Shown: piece after piece, positions 1 through 10,266 of the stretch
Numbering within the stretch: the first letter of the stretch is position 1
Layout: each line of letters begins with the position of its first letter
Notes under the pieces: generated by a model
Told to the model about the DNA's origin: nothing
Database searches by the model: none
Seen by the model: only the letters and a program-made list of their open reading frames with translations
Made by a program: the position numbers and the translations under genes
Origin: Brasenia schreberi
Lineage: Eukaryota; Streptophyta; Magnoliopsida; Nymphaeales; Cabombaceae
DNA: 64,000 bases
Direction of reading: 5' to 3'
NCBI GenBank assembly: GCA_036023115.1
Contig: JAYKKT010000080.1
Location: forward strand, 10,588,501 to 10,652,500

Positions 1-1038
1 GGCCCTACCCTTTCCAGCCCACCTTATCTTCATACCACCCTACCTAAACCACCTAACCACTACCCCAAACCCAGCCCTAACCGACCTACCCAACTCCCTA
101 TATAAACCCCCCCTCTTGGGGCGGGTTTTCCTAGCTAGAACCCCTCACCCATCCCAGCCGGGCCCTCTCTTTCCTCCACTTCCCCAGCTGCTCCACCTGC
201 TCCGCCTGCACCACCACCTACTCTCCATCCCACCACCACTTGCACCACCATCTCCACCACTTCCCGGTCGAGCCTCACTACTTGCCCAGCTTCCTTCCAG
301 CCGAGCGCCACCTTCTCTCCATTCGATAAGTACCCCACACTCTATCTAGCTCCTTCTCTACTCCCTCTCCACTCCCAGCCACCCACCATACCACCACCTA
401 CTTTCCATCCCACCACCACTTGCCGTCACCCCTACACTCGGCCAAGCCTTAGCCGCCCTAGCCATTCGCCACTACCTAACTACCCTAGCTACACCCGGCC
501 AGCCATCTCTTTTCCCCTAGGTGTCCCATTCGACCTTCCCTTAAGCTCCCCTTAGGTCCATACTCCCTAACACTCTATACTCTCTTAGTGACCCTACATA
601 CTCACTTGGCCCAGCCCCTTTAATCCCCCCACACCAAGGCGACACCCTTGCTTGCAGCCGGCCACCATCAAGGCGCCTATCCCGCGCCCCATTTGCAGCC
701 GGCCAGCACCCTTTGTCATTCACCCTCGCGGAGCTCCCGTTTGCAGCCCAAGGCGAAGGCCAAGCCCACGCTCAAGCAAGGCCTCTACGGACCAGCTACT
801 AGTAAGTGCCTAACTCGGTCTTTAGTTGTATACTTGTTTGAGATTCAATTTGATACGGGGTTGTAATAACGGAGCATAGTCTCCCCCCGCTTGTAATAAC
901 GTGGCTTGGCACACCCACACACGTGCACTCTCTTAGCGTGCACGATTTTGAACACACACGGGCCTAATCAGCCCCTAATACATAAGTATATACATATACT
1001 TTCATTTTTGTAGGGTTTTGCTTAAGTTGGGTGTGTTG
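1..1038. other. Pyrimidine-rich region with TATA-like box, no gene recognised
   Basis: The first 800 bases are strongly C/T-rich on the plus strand and open reading frames here are low-complexity (Pro/Leu/His-rich), so I do not call them genes. A TATA-like motif (ctatataaac) lies at 99-108. A 33-bp segment at 211-243 recurs with one mismatch at 391-423. The region leads into the tandem array that follows. It could be the LTR or 5' untranslated leader of a retrotransposon, but no primer-binding site or coding domain proves this. Confidence 0.3.
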
Positions 1039-1660
1039 TCTTTCAATTCAAACACTCACACACATTGAGCCTTCGCTCTTATTTGAAAGACCCAAGTAAG
1101 GGCCGACCTATACTATTTGGGTTTCATTTCATGTCGTGTGTGTAAGTCTTTCAATTCAAGCACTCTCTCACACATTGAGCCTTCACTCTTATTTGAAAGA
1201 CGCAAGTAAGGGCCGACCTATACTATTTGGGTTTCATTTCATGTCGTGTGTGTAAGTCTTTCAATTCAAGCACTCTCACACACATTGAGCCTTCGCTCTT
1301 ATTTGAAAGACCCAAGTAAGGGCCGACCTATACTATTTGGGTTTCATTTCATGTCGTGTGTGTAAGTCTTTCAATTCAAGCACTCTCACACACATTGAGC
1401 TTTCGCTCTTACTCCCAAGACCTTAGTAAAGGTCTTATTGCAGTTATATTTGGGTTTCATTTATGTCGTGTGCGTAGTACTTCAATTCAAGCACTCTCAC
1501 ACACATTGAGCTTTCGCTCTTACTCCCAAGACCTTAGTCAAGGCCATACTGCAATTTATATTTGGGTTTAATTTCATGTCGTGTGTGTAAGTCTTTCAAT
1601 TCAAGCACGCACCCACATTGATCCTTCGCTCTTATTTGCAAGACCCGAGTAAGGGCTCAT
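1039..1660. repeat. Tandem array of six ~110-bp units
   Basis: Six consecutive units each begin with a variant of tctttcaattcaa, at about 1039, 1147, 1257, 1367, 1478 and 1592, giving periods of 108-114 bp. Units 1-3 are nearly identical (each contains attgagcc, gggccgaccta and catttcatgtcgtgtgtg). Units 4 and 5 share a variant middle (ctcccaagaccttagt). Unit 6 is degraded and runs out near 1660. The two unit types suggest local duplication of variant units. The array is non-coding. Confidence 0.9.
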
Positions 1661-2263
1661 ATACATACTCTATATACATATCTCCCTTCGACACTTACTT
1701 TACAAGTCATTTCCCTTCGGTTATTTCCCTTCGGTTATTTCCCTTCAGTATTGTCTTTACATTTCGGGTTTTTCCTTTGGAGTAGCGTGAGTTTGCATTG
1801 CATCTACGCCATACCACGAGGTAGGATGCATATTGCATCAAAGTAAGCCCCGCTCAAATTCGCCCATGTAGTGGAGTGTTCATAACACACAAACTAGGTG
1901 GCCCGAAAAGGGATAAAAGAAAAGACTTAGGCACGTGCAAATCCACGTGATCTAAAACATGCAATCGCATTTAAAAGACCCGAAATAGACACCTCGAACA
2001 GCTTCGTAGGCTTTCTATCCCAAAACTCGATTTTTGCAAAGCGTACAGACTGACCCTTGCGCATCGATGCAAGAAAGTCTGTGACGACAAGAGCTCACTT
2101 GCTCACAGTTGCCACGTTTAGAAGTCAGTTAAATATATCTTCGCTAGCTTAGGTAAGCTAGCTGGCACGCCCTGTTTGCATAGATAAAAGCCTTAGACGC
2201 ACGAGAGGATCCTTCCCGAGCCCTGAAAAGGTGAGAGGCGGGGAATTTTTCGTGCGCCTACAA
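1661..2263. repeat. Short tandem repeat and unrecognised flank
   Basis: A 15-bp unit (tttcccttcggttat) is repeated about three times at 1710-1751. The remaining sequence to 2263 shows no coding potential that I recognise. It may belong to the same element as the ~110-bp array. Confidence 0.5.
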
Positions 2264-2355
2264 GAATGAAGTCAAAGAGGCTCTTAAACATATGAAGGGT
2301 GGTAAATCGGTAGGACAATATAATATTAATATAGAAGTTTGAAAAATACTAGGAG
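2264..2355 (+). mobile_element. RTE-type LINE reverse transcriptase fragment
   Basis: The plus-strand reading gives NEVKEALKHMKGGKSVG followed by a stop-broken continuation (NINIEV, KILGEI). This matches the start of the RT domain in plant RTE LINEs, which carry a VKEALKxMKxGKxxGPDNIP motif. The same block is visible in the longer RTE copy at 35.9-38.9 kb as KKALKHMKYGKLIGPNN. Only about 90 bp survive, with in-frame stops, so this is a fragment. Confidence 0.75.
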
Positions 2356-3424
2356 AAATATGAAAAGAACCACCAAAATCTAAAAAACATGACATACCTT
2401 GGGTTTTGGAAGAAAATGATAATATGGTGACCCAAAGATACTTGCATTTTCTTTAAATTTTTTTCCAATGTAGACCTTAATATTCAATGATAGCACTTCC
2501 TCCTTGTTGTCAATGGTAGCCACATGAGAAAACCTCCTCAACAAGAGAGAACACGTAGACTGATATGTTTACTTTCTTTGCAATAATGACTAATCATACT
2601 CTTGTTGGGCCAGTGCGCTACATTACCTTTGAATTGTCAATTACCTTCATTATTTTTTGCACATGTAAGTTTGTAGGTCTTAAAATAATTTTTGGGTCTA
2701 CATGTAGCAATAATCACTTCCTTGGGTCTTGGTTTTCTATGAATCAAGTTTGATATAATGTTTTTAAATTCGTCTCTCAATCCCCGTGTAAACAAGAAAA
2801 ATATTAGTTATCAAGGTATTCTTTAAACTCATCAATACTTTGGAGTTTTTCGAATTTGTCAAAGCTTCTAAGTTAGTTCGAAGGATCGAAAAACTCATTG
2901 CTCATAGAACATTGTTTGAACATTATCATTTTTTTCATCAAATTTATTTGAAAAACAAAATCGTCTTGGGAATTAATTTTCCTAAGATATTCTCAAGTCT
3001 CAAAGGCATTGTCAAACATATTAATTCTATTACAAAAATTTTCATCCACATTTTAGCCAATAATCTAAGTGATTTTGATGTTGTACTTCTCTTATTTTTA
3101 ACTTTTGCTTGTATTTCTCTTGTAACTTGAGAAGTTTATTTTCATCAAACTCTTTTCTATCTATTTGAGCTCTTTAATTGTACCATCAATATAATCTCAA
3201 TAGTCTTTGGAGATAAAATATTTTTTCATGGTATGTATCCAACTTGTATAAGAGTTGGGCACCAATAAACAACTAAATGTCTCACTTTTCTCTTCCATTT
3301 TCTCAACAATAATAAGAAATATGAAGAATACCTTGATTGTCTGAAATTAATCAAACAATTTCCAATTTTGAGGATCTTCCTATAGTCGATACGAATCTCA
3401 ATGCAGCTCTAATCAAACTTTTTT
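2356..3424 (-). mobile_element. Ty1-copia retrotransposon, decayed gag region
   Basis: On the minus strand, immediately inside the LTR and primer-binding site at 3425-3832, the translation near 3180-3250 reads WIHTMKKYFISKDY, a stop, then DYIDGTIKE. This is the typical N-terminal gag signature of Ty1-copia elements (a W-x-x-x-M-K block followed by a short WDY-x-DG block). The region further in is AT-rich with many stops. The remaining polyprotein is not seen beyond about 2360, so the element is 3'-truncated. The plus-strand reading frames at 2565-3130 are antisense shadows of this relic. Confidence 0.7.
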
Positions 3425-3436
3425 GCTCTAATACTA
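3425..3436 (-). promoter_or_regulatory. Primer-binding site of the copia element
   Basis: The minus-strand sequence TAGTATTAGAGC directly follows the LTR end ...TTTTTACA. It differs at two positions from TGGTATCAGAGC, the initiator-Met tRNA primer-binding site used by Ty1-copia elements. It fixes the orientation (minus) and the inner edge of the LTR. Confidence 0.8.
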
Positions 3437-3832
3437 TGTAAAAATAGCACCAATATCTCCCCAATGATATCCACAAACTCAAATACAAATGATCTCACGA
3501 GATCTTGCACAACCAAATTATCAAACCAAATCACCAAACACTTGTGCACAAGCCAAACCGAATAGGTAAAATATCAAACAAGTCAAGTGAACATAAAAGC
3601 TTTGAATTTTATTAATAACACACACCCTCTATTTATAGAGGCTTTACAACATTTAAGAATGAGAGAGAATGGGATTATCTACTCCCAACGACTACATCAC
3701 TAGCCATTGGGAACTCCTAACAACTAGTAGTGTAGCCATTGGGAGACTGGCCCTTCAGGCTCAGTCCGAAAGGATTCTCCTTAATGGACCTGTTGGGCCC
3801 TAATGGCCCAGATTTCCTATTACAAATTAACA
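3437..3832 (-). mobile_element. Ty1-copia 5' LTR (~396 bp)
   Basis: Reading the minus strand, the LTR runs from TGTTAATTTG (right edge) to ...TTTTTACA (left edge), so it has TG...CA ends. It contains a TATA box (cctctataaatagag, at about 3631-3645) and an AATAAA-like signal (near 3608-3620). The primer-binding site abuts the left edge. The right edge is inferred from the TG terminus. No second LTR or target-site duplication was found, consistent with a truncated element. Confidence 0.65.
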
Positions 3833-5139
3833 TACCTTTGGTCATTGTTGTTGCTTCCTTAGTGGTTCAAAAGCTCCCCCATAAGGGACAATTGTCCCCT
3901 GCCCGAATTGATGCACCGGTGCACTTTTAACAGTTTCCATTGTAAAGTCATCATTCCTTTCATTATCCACAAATTTCAGCCTCCCAACAACCTCATCTCA
4001 GGGATTTCTTGTTGGGATGGCTTGTAACGGGAACCGTGTGCCCAAAGTGTCTTGGAAATTGTTGCTACTTTGGCGGTCTTAAATGGAATCCATGGTCAAT
4101 GTTTATGAGTTTCTTTGATTGTTGTCAAGATTAGTATCTTCTGTTGCATCACATACTCGACTCTAGCATAAAAGAGGGTGCACCTGCAGCAGTGAGAGGA
4201 AATGATTGTCTTGTATGGTTTGTGGTTGCTTCAAGCGAAAACCAGTCTTCAGGACCCATTGCTTGACATGCATGAGCTCTAGATATATTGACCTTCTGTT
4301 GCCACTGCAGCATTAAGTTATTATCAGATGGAGAGAAGAGAATGTGAGGATAACAAACTTGAAAAGGCGTTTCCATTGGACCTCTTTCTCTGTTGCCCTC
4401 TAGCTGGGCAAGCACATTGTTGCATTCTTGTACATCTTGGTAATTGATGTTTTCCTCTCTAGGATATTTTTGTTTCATTTTATTATGTTTCTTCTGAATC
4501 TCTAGCAAGGAAGAATAGTTGAACGTATATTTGTTCATGCATGCTACCTTACAACATGAAATTGTGAGGGAAATACGTCATTGCAAAATTGTGTTGTGAA
4601 TCTATATGTGTTGGTAGACCTGCCTCCTATCACTTCAGTCATTTTCATGCTACAAAATTCCTGCTCAAGTAGAGACCCCACATTGTTGTACTTCAAGGCA
4701 TGTTCCTGTCTTTTGGTTCCCCACACTTCCTTCCACTGGATGCAATTGGTAACTGTCATGCTTTAGTTGCGATAGAGGTTTTTTTTCTTATCTTGACTAG
4801 TGATGTTATTATTAGATGAGACATTAGAAGTGCTTAATCAAAAGATGGGACTTGCTGATGGAAAACTACTTAGCGATCCCACCTCGTATCGATAGATGAT
4901 TGGGCCTTTGACCCATCTTACTATCAGTTGCCTTACCATCACTATGTTGTTCACATAACAAGTCAATTCTAACATACACTTACCACATTGCATATGAGTA
5001 TTGTCATGCATATAGTGACATATGCTAGCCATATCACTCAAAAGAAAGTTTTCTTATCCTCTTCATGCTCACTTAGTCTAGTCGCCTATATTGGTATAGA
5101 TTGGGACATTGATGTCAATAACATGCATTCCACAACTGA
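3833..5139. other. No recognised gene; includes a 129-codon ORF of unknown meaning
   Basis: No transposon domain or known exon was recognised. The longest open frame is on the minus strand, 4149-4538 (129 codons, containing EENINYQDVQECNNVLAQ and PHILFSPSDNN). Its composition is less biased than most chance frames here and it could be an exon remnant, but I recognise no family and see no supporting splice structure. Confidence 0.3.
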
Positions 5140-5293
5140 ATATTGTGTTTAGATTCTATTATCTCGTGGAGGTGTAAAAAGAAATAAAAGGTCTCTCCTC
5201 TACTAAAATTGAATACAAATATTCTATTTAGATTCTATTATCTCGTGGAGGTATAAAAGTGATAAAAGGTGTCTCTCTTCTAATTGAATACAA
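5140..5293. repeat. Tandem duplication of a ~76-bp unit
   Basis: Two adjacent copies share agattctattatctcgtgg and end with gaatacaaa. Copy 1 is about 5140-5219 and copy 2 about 5220-5293. They differ by a few substitutions and small indels. Confidence 0.85.
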
Positions 5294-5817
5294 AGTCATG
5301 ACCAATATCATCACAGAATTGACTTGGCTTGGATGACTCACGGACACCCGTGACCTCGAGAGCTAGGTCTAGTTTAATCGAGGGAAGATTGAGAGGAAGT
5401 TTTATCCCATATGTACAATGGGTGCATGGGCATGCACACCACTCGCCCGTGCCATGGAGGTGCATGTCTTCATGATACTTGTAATAAGTGCTGGTAGCAC
5501 GCACATAAGGCCTTTGGTCATAGTTAGGTTAGCCACACTTGTATGGCATTGGGTTACTAGTGTAAACCCTCTTAGTAGTATAGAAAATAAATCTTGTAAT
5601 AGGACCTGCTCCATAGGAGCTGTATCTCATAAATCGATCCACTTTGGTAAGGTCTGAGTGGCTATAAATAGGCCTTCATGCTTGTAATAAGAGAGAGCCT
5701 AGAGAGCTACGAAGTGAGTCTTGGAGCTTGGAATAAACAGGGGGTTGCCTGCAGGTAATTGGAACTGGGTGAGAGATAAATCGTGTTCAGGCTCATCGTG
5801 TATAGTAGATTGGGTGT
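5294..5817 (+). mobile_element. Possible LTR fragment with TATA box and polyadenylation signal
   Basis: A TATA box (tataaata, 5663-5670) is followed 60 bp later by AATAAA (5732-5737). This is the arrangement seen in the gypsy LTR at 59930-60764 (TATA at 60377, AATAAA at 60530). The segment ends exactly where a Tat-type LTR remnant starts at 5818, so it may be an older LTR cut by that insertion. No termini or primer-binding site are visible, so the call is tentative. Confidence 0.35.
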
Positions 5818-6510
5818 TGTAGATGTGAATTTTGTTTCAAAGCCTATGTAGAGACTCAAAACTTTAATTTAAAACTATAATTGGGTTGACTTAATCTTGC
5901 TTCATAGCCTTGGCTCATCCACTTTGGCTTGAGTTCACTTTGTTTTGGCTTGATCGAACTTGGTCCTCCTTGTCATGGCCAAGCTCGTTCTTACCTTAGT
6001 TGAACTTGCTTTAGTTGGATGTCGAGCTCCTTTGATTTGATTTGAATTGGGCTTGGTTATGGGCAACCCTATTTTTGGCTTGACTTTGGGGTCTTGGTCA
6101 TGTGTCCATCATGACCTAGTATGGGCTAGTTGCATATGTCGTTGGTTCAAAAACTTGACTTGAGTTGGGCTTGCTTTGTGCTCATTCTATCTTGAGCTTG
6201 ACTTGAGTTGGGATTGATCCAATTACATTTGGGGTGCTTCATATCTCTGGATGTGCATCTCTATCCTTCCGAGTGAATCGCTTCTTTCTTATTTTGGAAA
6301 ATCTCCCACTTGATCCGGTCTCTTTTCGGATAGGATTTCAAGATTTCAAAATATTTTTCTTTTTGGAAAGCATGTTTGGAAAATCACAAAAAAAATTAAA
6401 TAGCTCTTTAAAAACAATTTTGAAAACAATGAGATTTTGAAAAGACTTGAAATTGGAAAATTTTGTATTTGGAGAAAATTTTATTGACAAAAAATTTTTG
6501 GGTGTTTACA
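5818..6510 (-). mobile_element. Tat-type LTR remnant, internally deleted
   Basis: The left edge tgtagatgtgaattttg and following aagcctatgtagagact match the left edges of the Tat LTRs at 15515 and 27213. The right edge ggtgtttaca matches the right edge of the solo LTR at 29323 (gagtgtttaca). At 693 bp it is about one third of the 2.1-kb solo LTR, so an internal deletion is likely. The 5 bp on either side (ggtgt and ccggt) do not match, so no target-site duplication remains. Confidence 0.65.
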
Positions 6511-8222
6511 CCGGTCCATAATGGTCAAACCATGTCGATACTCACAATAGTATGCCTAGGAATATACTTCAAATTCACTCAAGCCGTATTAGCCAAAAGA
6601 TCTACAAGTCTCTAGAGATCCCACACACAAACCATACAAGTGTGGTTCATGGATTCACGTCATATTATGTTCCAAACATCTAGTTCCACATTATATGATC
6701 CACATAACCAAATCCATGTCCACAAGATATATATTATATCAAATCACACTTTCCAGTCCACCACAATGTCTATCAAAACACGCTCAATTATAAACACTAA
6801 TCCTTCAAGTACCAGTCAAATAATCCATAATTTTAAGACCACTCAACAAATATTAACAAAATAGTTAACAATTATGCACATTTAAACCATTTAAATGAGA
6901 AAATTTGCTTTTAGTGTGGTTCAACTAAAAAATATACAACTCCCTACCTTAGGTGTACCGAAATTCAATCTTGAAGTTACTGATCCACTTTTATCTCCAC
7001 CAAATTCTTTAATTTTAATCTCTAAATAATTTTAAAATAATAAAAATATTCAAGTTCATTTAGTTATGAATCTAGTACAACAAACTAGATCTAAATAAGA
7101 TGCTAAACAAGCAAAAACCTAATTGGATCCAAATAAACTGTCTTGTATTCAAACTAATATCTAGATTCATTTCTAACTCAACTTGTCTATTAAAGCAGGT
7201 ATTCATGTTTCTATGTCAACACATAACCACCTTGAACCTGAATTGGGTCAAACAGGTTTTGAGTTCAACTATATACCTAACCTAGAAACCTTTTTCGAAC
7301 TCAACTTGAACCTAGCCTATTCCCTGCATAAAACAAAATATAACACAACCCTTACTTGACATGAATCTTCATACATGATACTGGTCAGACATGACACAAC
7401 ATTGTTCTTAATTGATTCAAACATGACACAACATGTTGACCCATGACAAGACACGTGAGAAAAGGCACGCCCTATAAGAACCATATTCTATGGAGATTTT
7501 AACCGGTGATTTCATTGTTTTCCTAGAACCGGTGATGGTTACCGGCCGTCTTGCACCATCCATTTGGTCCCAAACCACCCGTTGACAGGGTTTTGTCGAA
7601 AGAACAAGAACGAAAAAGGAAAAAGCAATTTTAGTTCGTTAGAGGGAAAAACACAATACTTCGCGTTTTCTCGTATCTTTCGACAGTGACGAAGATGGGA
7701 ATCATCTAAACTATCAACGGTGGCCAAATCATATTCGACCGAAAGCATTTATGGTGTTGGACAACATTAATTTCACATGAAAATGGAATGAACTTGTTTA
7801 AGGTTTGTTTTTTGAAAACCAACTAACAAAGGCCAATTTTTTGCCGATTCAACATCGATGATGACCATTAGCTCTTCTTGGTCCTTCATGTCACCTCCAC
7901 CCTCTAACGCAGATCCAAAATGGAGCTCAGCAAGTTATTTGTCAAAAATTGAAGTAAATGAGAAACTACAAAAATTATGAACTTACGTTCTTTTCTAGTT
8001 GATTTCTTCGACGTCGTCAGTCATTCGGTTCCTCTCGAAATTGCAAATCTCCAAGGACTTGATGGTGATTCTCTTTGTGCGTGGTTACCTCTTCAAATCA
8101 CTTTGAAATTGTGGTGGTCCTCAAATTTCACCAACCCACCATTTATGGGAGCACTGCTGATCGTGGGTGCTCCCCCACTTTAGAGTTGGGATTGGGTCTA
8201 GATCCAACTAACCCATGTTACA
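6511..8222 (-). mobile_element. Tekay-type gypsy 3' LTR (copy 3, outer end missing)
   Basis: On the minus strand the LTR starts TGTAACATGG at 8222, directly after a polypurine tract. It runs parallel to the solo LTR at 16582-18618 and the LTR at 43976-45825: conserved blocks are the tttaattttaatctctaaa stretch near 7007, gtctctagag near 6609 and the catgtcgatactcac block near 6530. It is the most diverged of the three copies. The distal end (terminus GTGTGACA in the other copies) is missing, because a Tat-type LTR abuts at 6510. Confidence 0.75.
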
Positions 8223-8240
8223 TTCTATCCCCTTAAAGGG
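8223..8240 (-). promoter_or_regulatory. Polypurine tract of the Tekay element
   Basis: The minus-strand sequence CTTTAAGGGGATAGAA lies directly before the LTR start TGTAACATGG. A purine-rich run abutting a TG terminus is the plus-strand primer site of LTR retrotransposons. It fixes the LTR boundary at 8222/8223. Confidence 0.7.
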
Positions 8241-8495
8241 AATTATGTGCTCAGAATTTAAAGAATACTTGAAAACATGTAAATACTTCTTTCTCATCTC
8301 ATCTTCGAGCTCCCAAATAGCCTCGTTAGGTGAATGATAATCCCATTACATCTTGACAATCTTGAGAACTCATTTAGGCAAGACTTGCTCCTTCCTATCT
8401 AGGATAGCTATAGGTTGCTCTTTATAAGACAAGTCTTGATGTATCGACAATGGCTCGGCCTCACTTACATGTGCAGGATCATTTATGTTCTTTCA
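8241..8495 (-). mobile_element. Tekay chromovirus integrase C-terminus/chromodomain fragment
   Basis: The minus-strand translation gives DPAHVSEAEPLSIHQDL, then YKEQPIAILDRKEQVLP, then WDYHSPNEAIWELEDEMRKK and YLHVF, with two internal stops. This is the characteristic end of the Tekay/Del chromovirus polyprotein: a DPxHV...EEQPxxILDRKEQVL block, then a chromodomain core W-x-x-x-x-x-EATWE-x-E-x-x-MRKKYPxLF. It lies just upstream of the polypurine tract and 3' LTR, as expected. Homology stops abruptly near 8495, so the rest of the element is deleted. Confidence 0.85.
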
Positions 8496-9379
8496 TAGCT
8501 TCACCAATATGAACTTATGTACTCTTGTTAACGATGATACCAACTCCAATTGATAGGCTACATCGTATAAGATGTCTTATTACAAATATTAAAATTCTTG
8601 CTAATTGCTTTTCATTTAGATGTTTTGGTTCAACGCTTGACATTTTGCAAATGCAATTGTTTGGAGGTTGCTCTTCGGTTTGGTGGTGTTATATTTTTTT
8701 TATTCAATTTTTTTTATCTATTTAGGTTATACTTTTCTTTCATTTTCAAATTTATAAACAGTGAATGACATAGGAAACATAGTAAAGGAGAGAATATGTA
8801 ATTTGGCAGCAAAACAAAAAAATGTGAATGTATAGGAAAACAACAAGGAGAACAAGATTTGTCCAGAGAAGCACAAGCTTACTTCTCTTCTAATGATCCT
8901 TTCTTTGTATTTTATTATTTTTGTATTTAGTCGATCTACAACTATGTCCGTCATTATTCTTAAGTCATTCTTAAATATGTCCCTAAGATTGAAACTTAAT
9001 GTAGAGCATTACTATCTTCACATCCTTTTTATTTTACACACTCCAATTTTCATAAATATCCTATAAGGTTTTCTCTCATAAAGTCCAATGATTTTTCTCT
9101 CAGATCTTTTTTCGTTCAATAAGTTTTGTATTATTATTTGCAACCAACCGTCGTTCATTAGTTACTTACAAACATGGTTGTAATCAAACCAATAAAGAAA
9201 CAAGAATGAAAAAAGAAAATCGAATGGACCATCGATCCATTCATTTTCTTAATTTCTTTTGAATTTGGAAGGTCAGTTTTTACTGATATTGTATTTTAGT
9301 TGCTTTGCTTGAAACCTTTTCATTTTTCGTAAGATTTTCGATTTTGAGTGAAACCGGAGTTAAGTAAACACGGTCTAAG
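8496..9379. other. Intergenic AT-rich sequence, nothing recognised
   Basis: No coding domain, terminal repeats or RNA gene were recognised. It lies between the Tekay fragment and the 5' flank of the PPR pseudogene and may hold old promoter sequence for that gene. Confidence 0.4.
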
Positions 9380-10265
9380 CGCGTCTCTCGGGCATGCTTC
9401 TGCTTCGTATTATGGATAACAAACACGGATCTGAAGATAACCACCATATCCAACCTGATTTAACCCGCACTCCTCGGGCCTCCTTCCCAGGGGGTACCCT
9501 TTGCGAAAGAGAGCACCGACTCCACTGCCCTCGACGACCATCACCGTTGGTGCCTCTCCATGCTTCTCTCACCTTGCCGATCGAACTCTTGTTTCCCAAT
9601 CACACTGACTGAGACTTTGTTGGATTTGTGACTGAGAATCTAATTTCGACCAATTCAAGGCCCCTTTTTCTTTCTCAAGACACTGAAATTAGGGAGAAGG
9701 TTTCCTCTTTTTCTTCTTTTGTGGCATATTTTGTATTTGGGAAGAGAGGGTTTGAGTTATGGGCTTAAGGAACCGCTTTTAGGGGTGTTTTTTTCCAGTG
9801 AAGGAGTGCTGCCGTTGAGGGACTAGGAGTGAAGATATCGAATGTTGAGGGCTTGAGGGAAAGTTCGGTTGAGGGTTCTTCAAATTTGGGGCTGGTTCTC
9901 TCATGTTTGCGTGTCGTGTATTTGAAGTTGCTGCTGTTGTGGATGTCATGGGTGTATTGGTTTGCCGATCTCCTTATTCTCTCTTATGCTGATTTTGTAT
10001 CTTGTGTTACTTTTATTGTTGTGGCCAAGTGATCGATGGTCCAGTTCTAATGTTGCTGTTTTTGCTGCATACATATTTCTTTTGTCTGGTTTCTTCTATT
10101 GTGCACAATTGAAGAGTGGTGATTCTTGTGATATTAGTGAATCTGTGGATGCTGTTCTTTTTGTTGATTATTATCATGATAAATCTCTCCAGACAATAGG
10201 TACAATTATCTAATTATTAAATGCCACCCCGACAATTATTGTTAAGGATATTTCTACATATTGCA
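9380..10265 (+). other. 5' flank and possible upstream exon/intron of the PPR pseudogene
   Basis: An open stretch at 9962-10200 ends in CAATAG at a GT (10201) and a candidate acceptor ...acatattgcag ends at 10266. Splicing 10201-10266 would join the frames so that the codons read I-G-N-A-I-L-R, in phase with the PPR frame. The intron would be only about 66 bp, near the lower limit for plants. An in-frame stop at 10296 follows the junction, so either the upstream part is untranslated or this is another lesion. The segment is not recognisable as a protein domain. Confidence 0.35.
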
Positions 10266-10266
10266 G

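Noticed and set aside
1039..1660. Regularly spaced repeats resembling a CRISPR array
   Set aside because: The units are contiguous tandem copies without unique spacers, and the context is a plant nuclear genome.
2565..3130. Plus-strand frames of 62 and 96 codons
   Set aside because: Antisense to the decayed copia gag on the minus strand.
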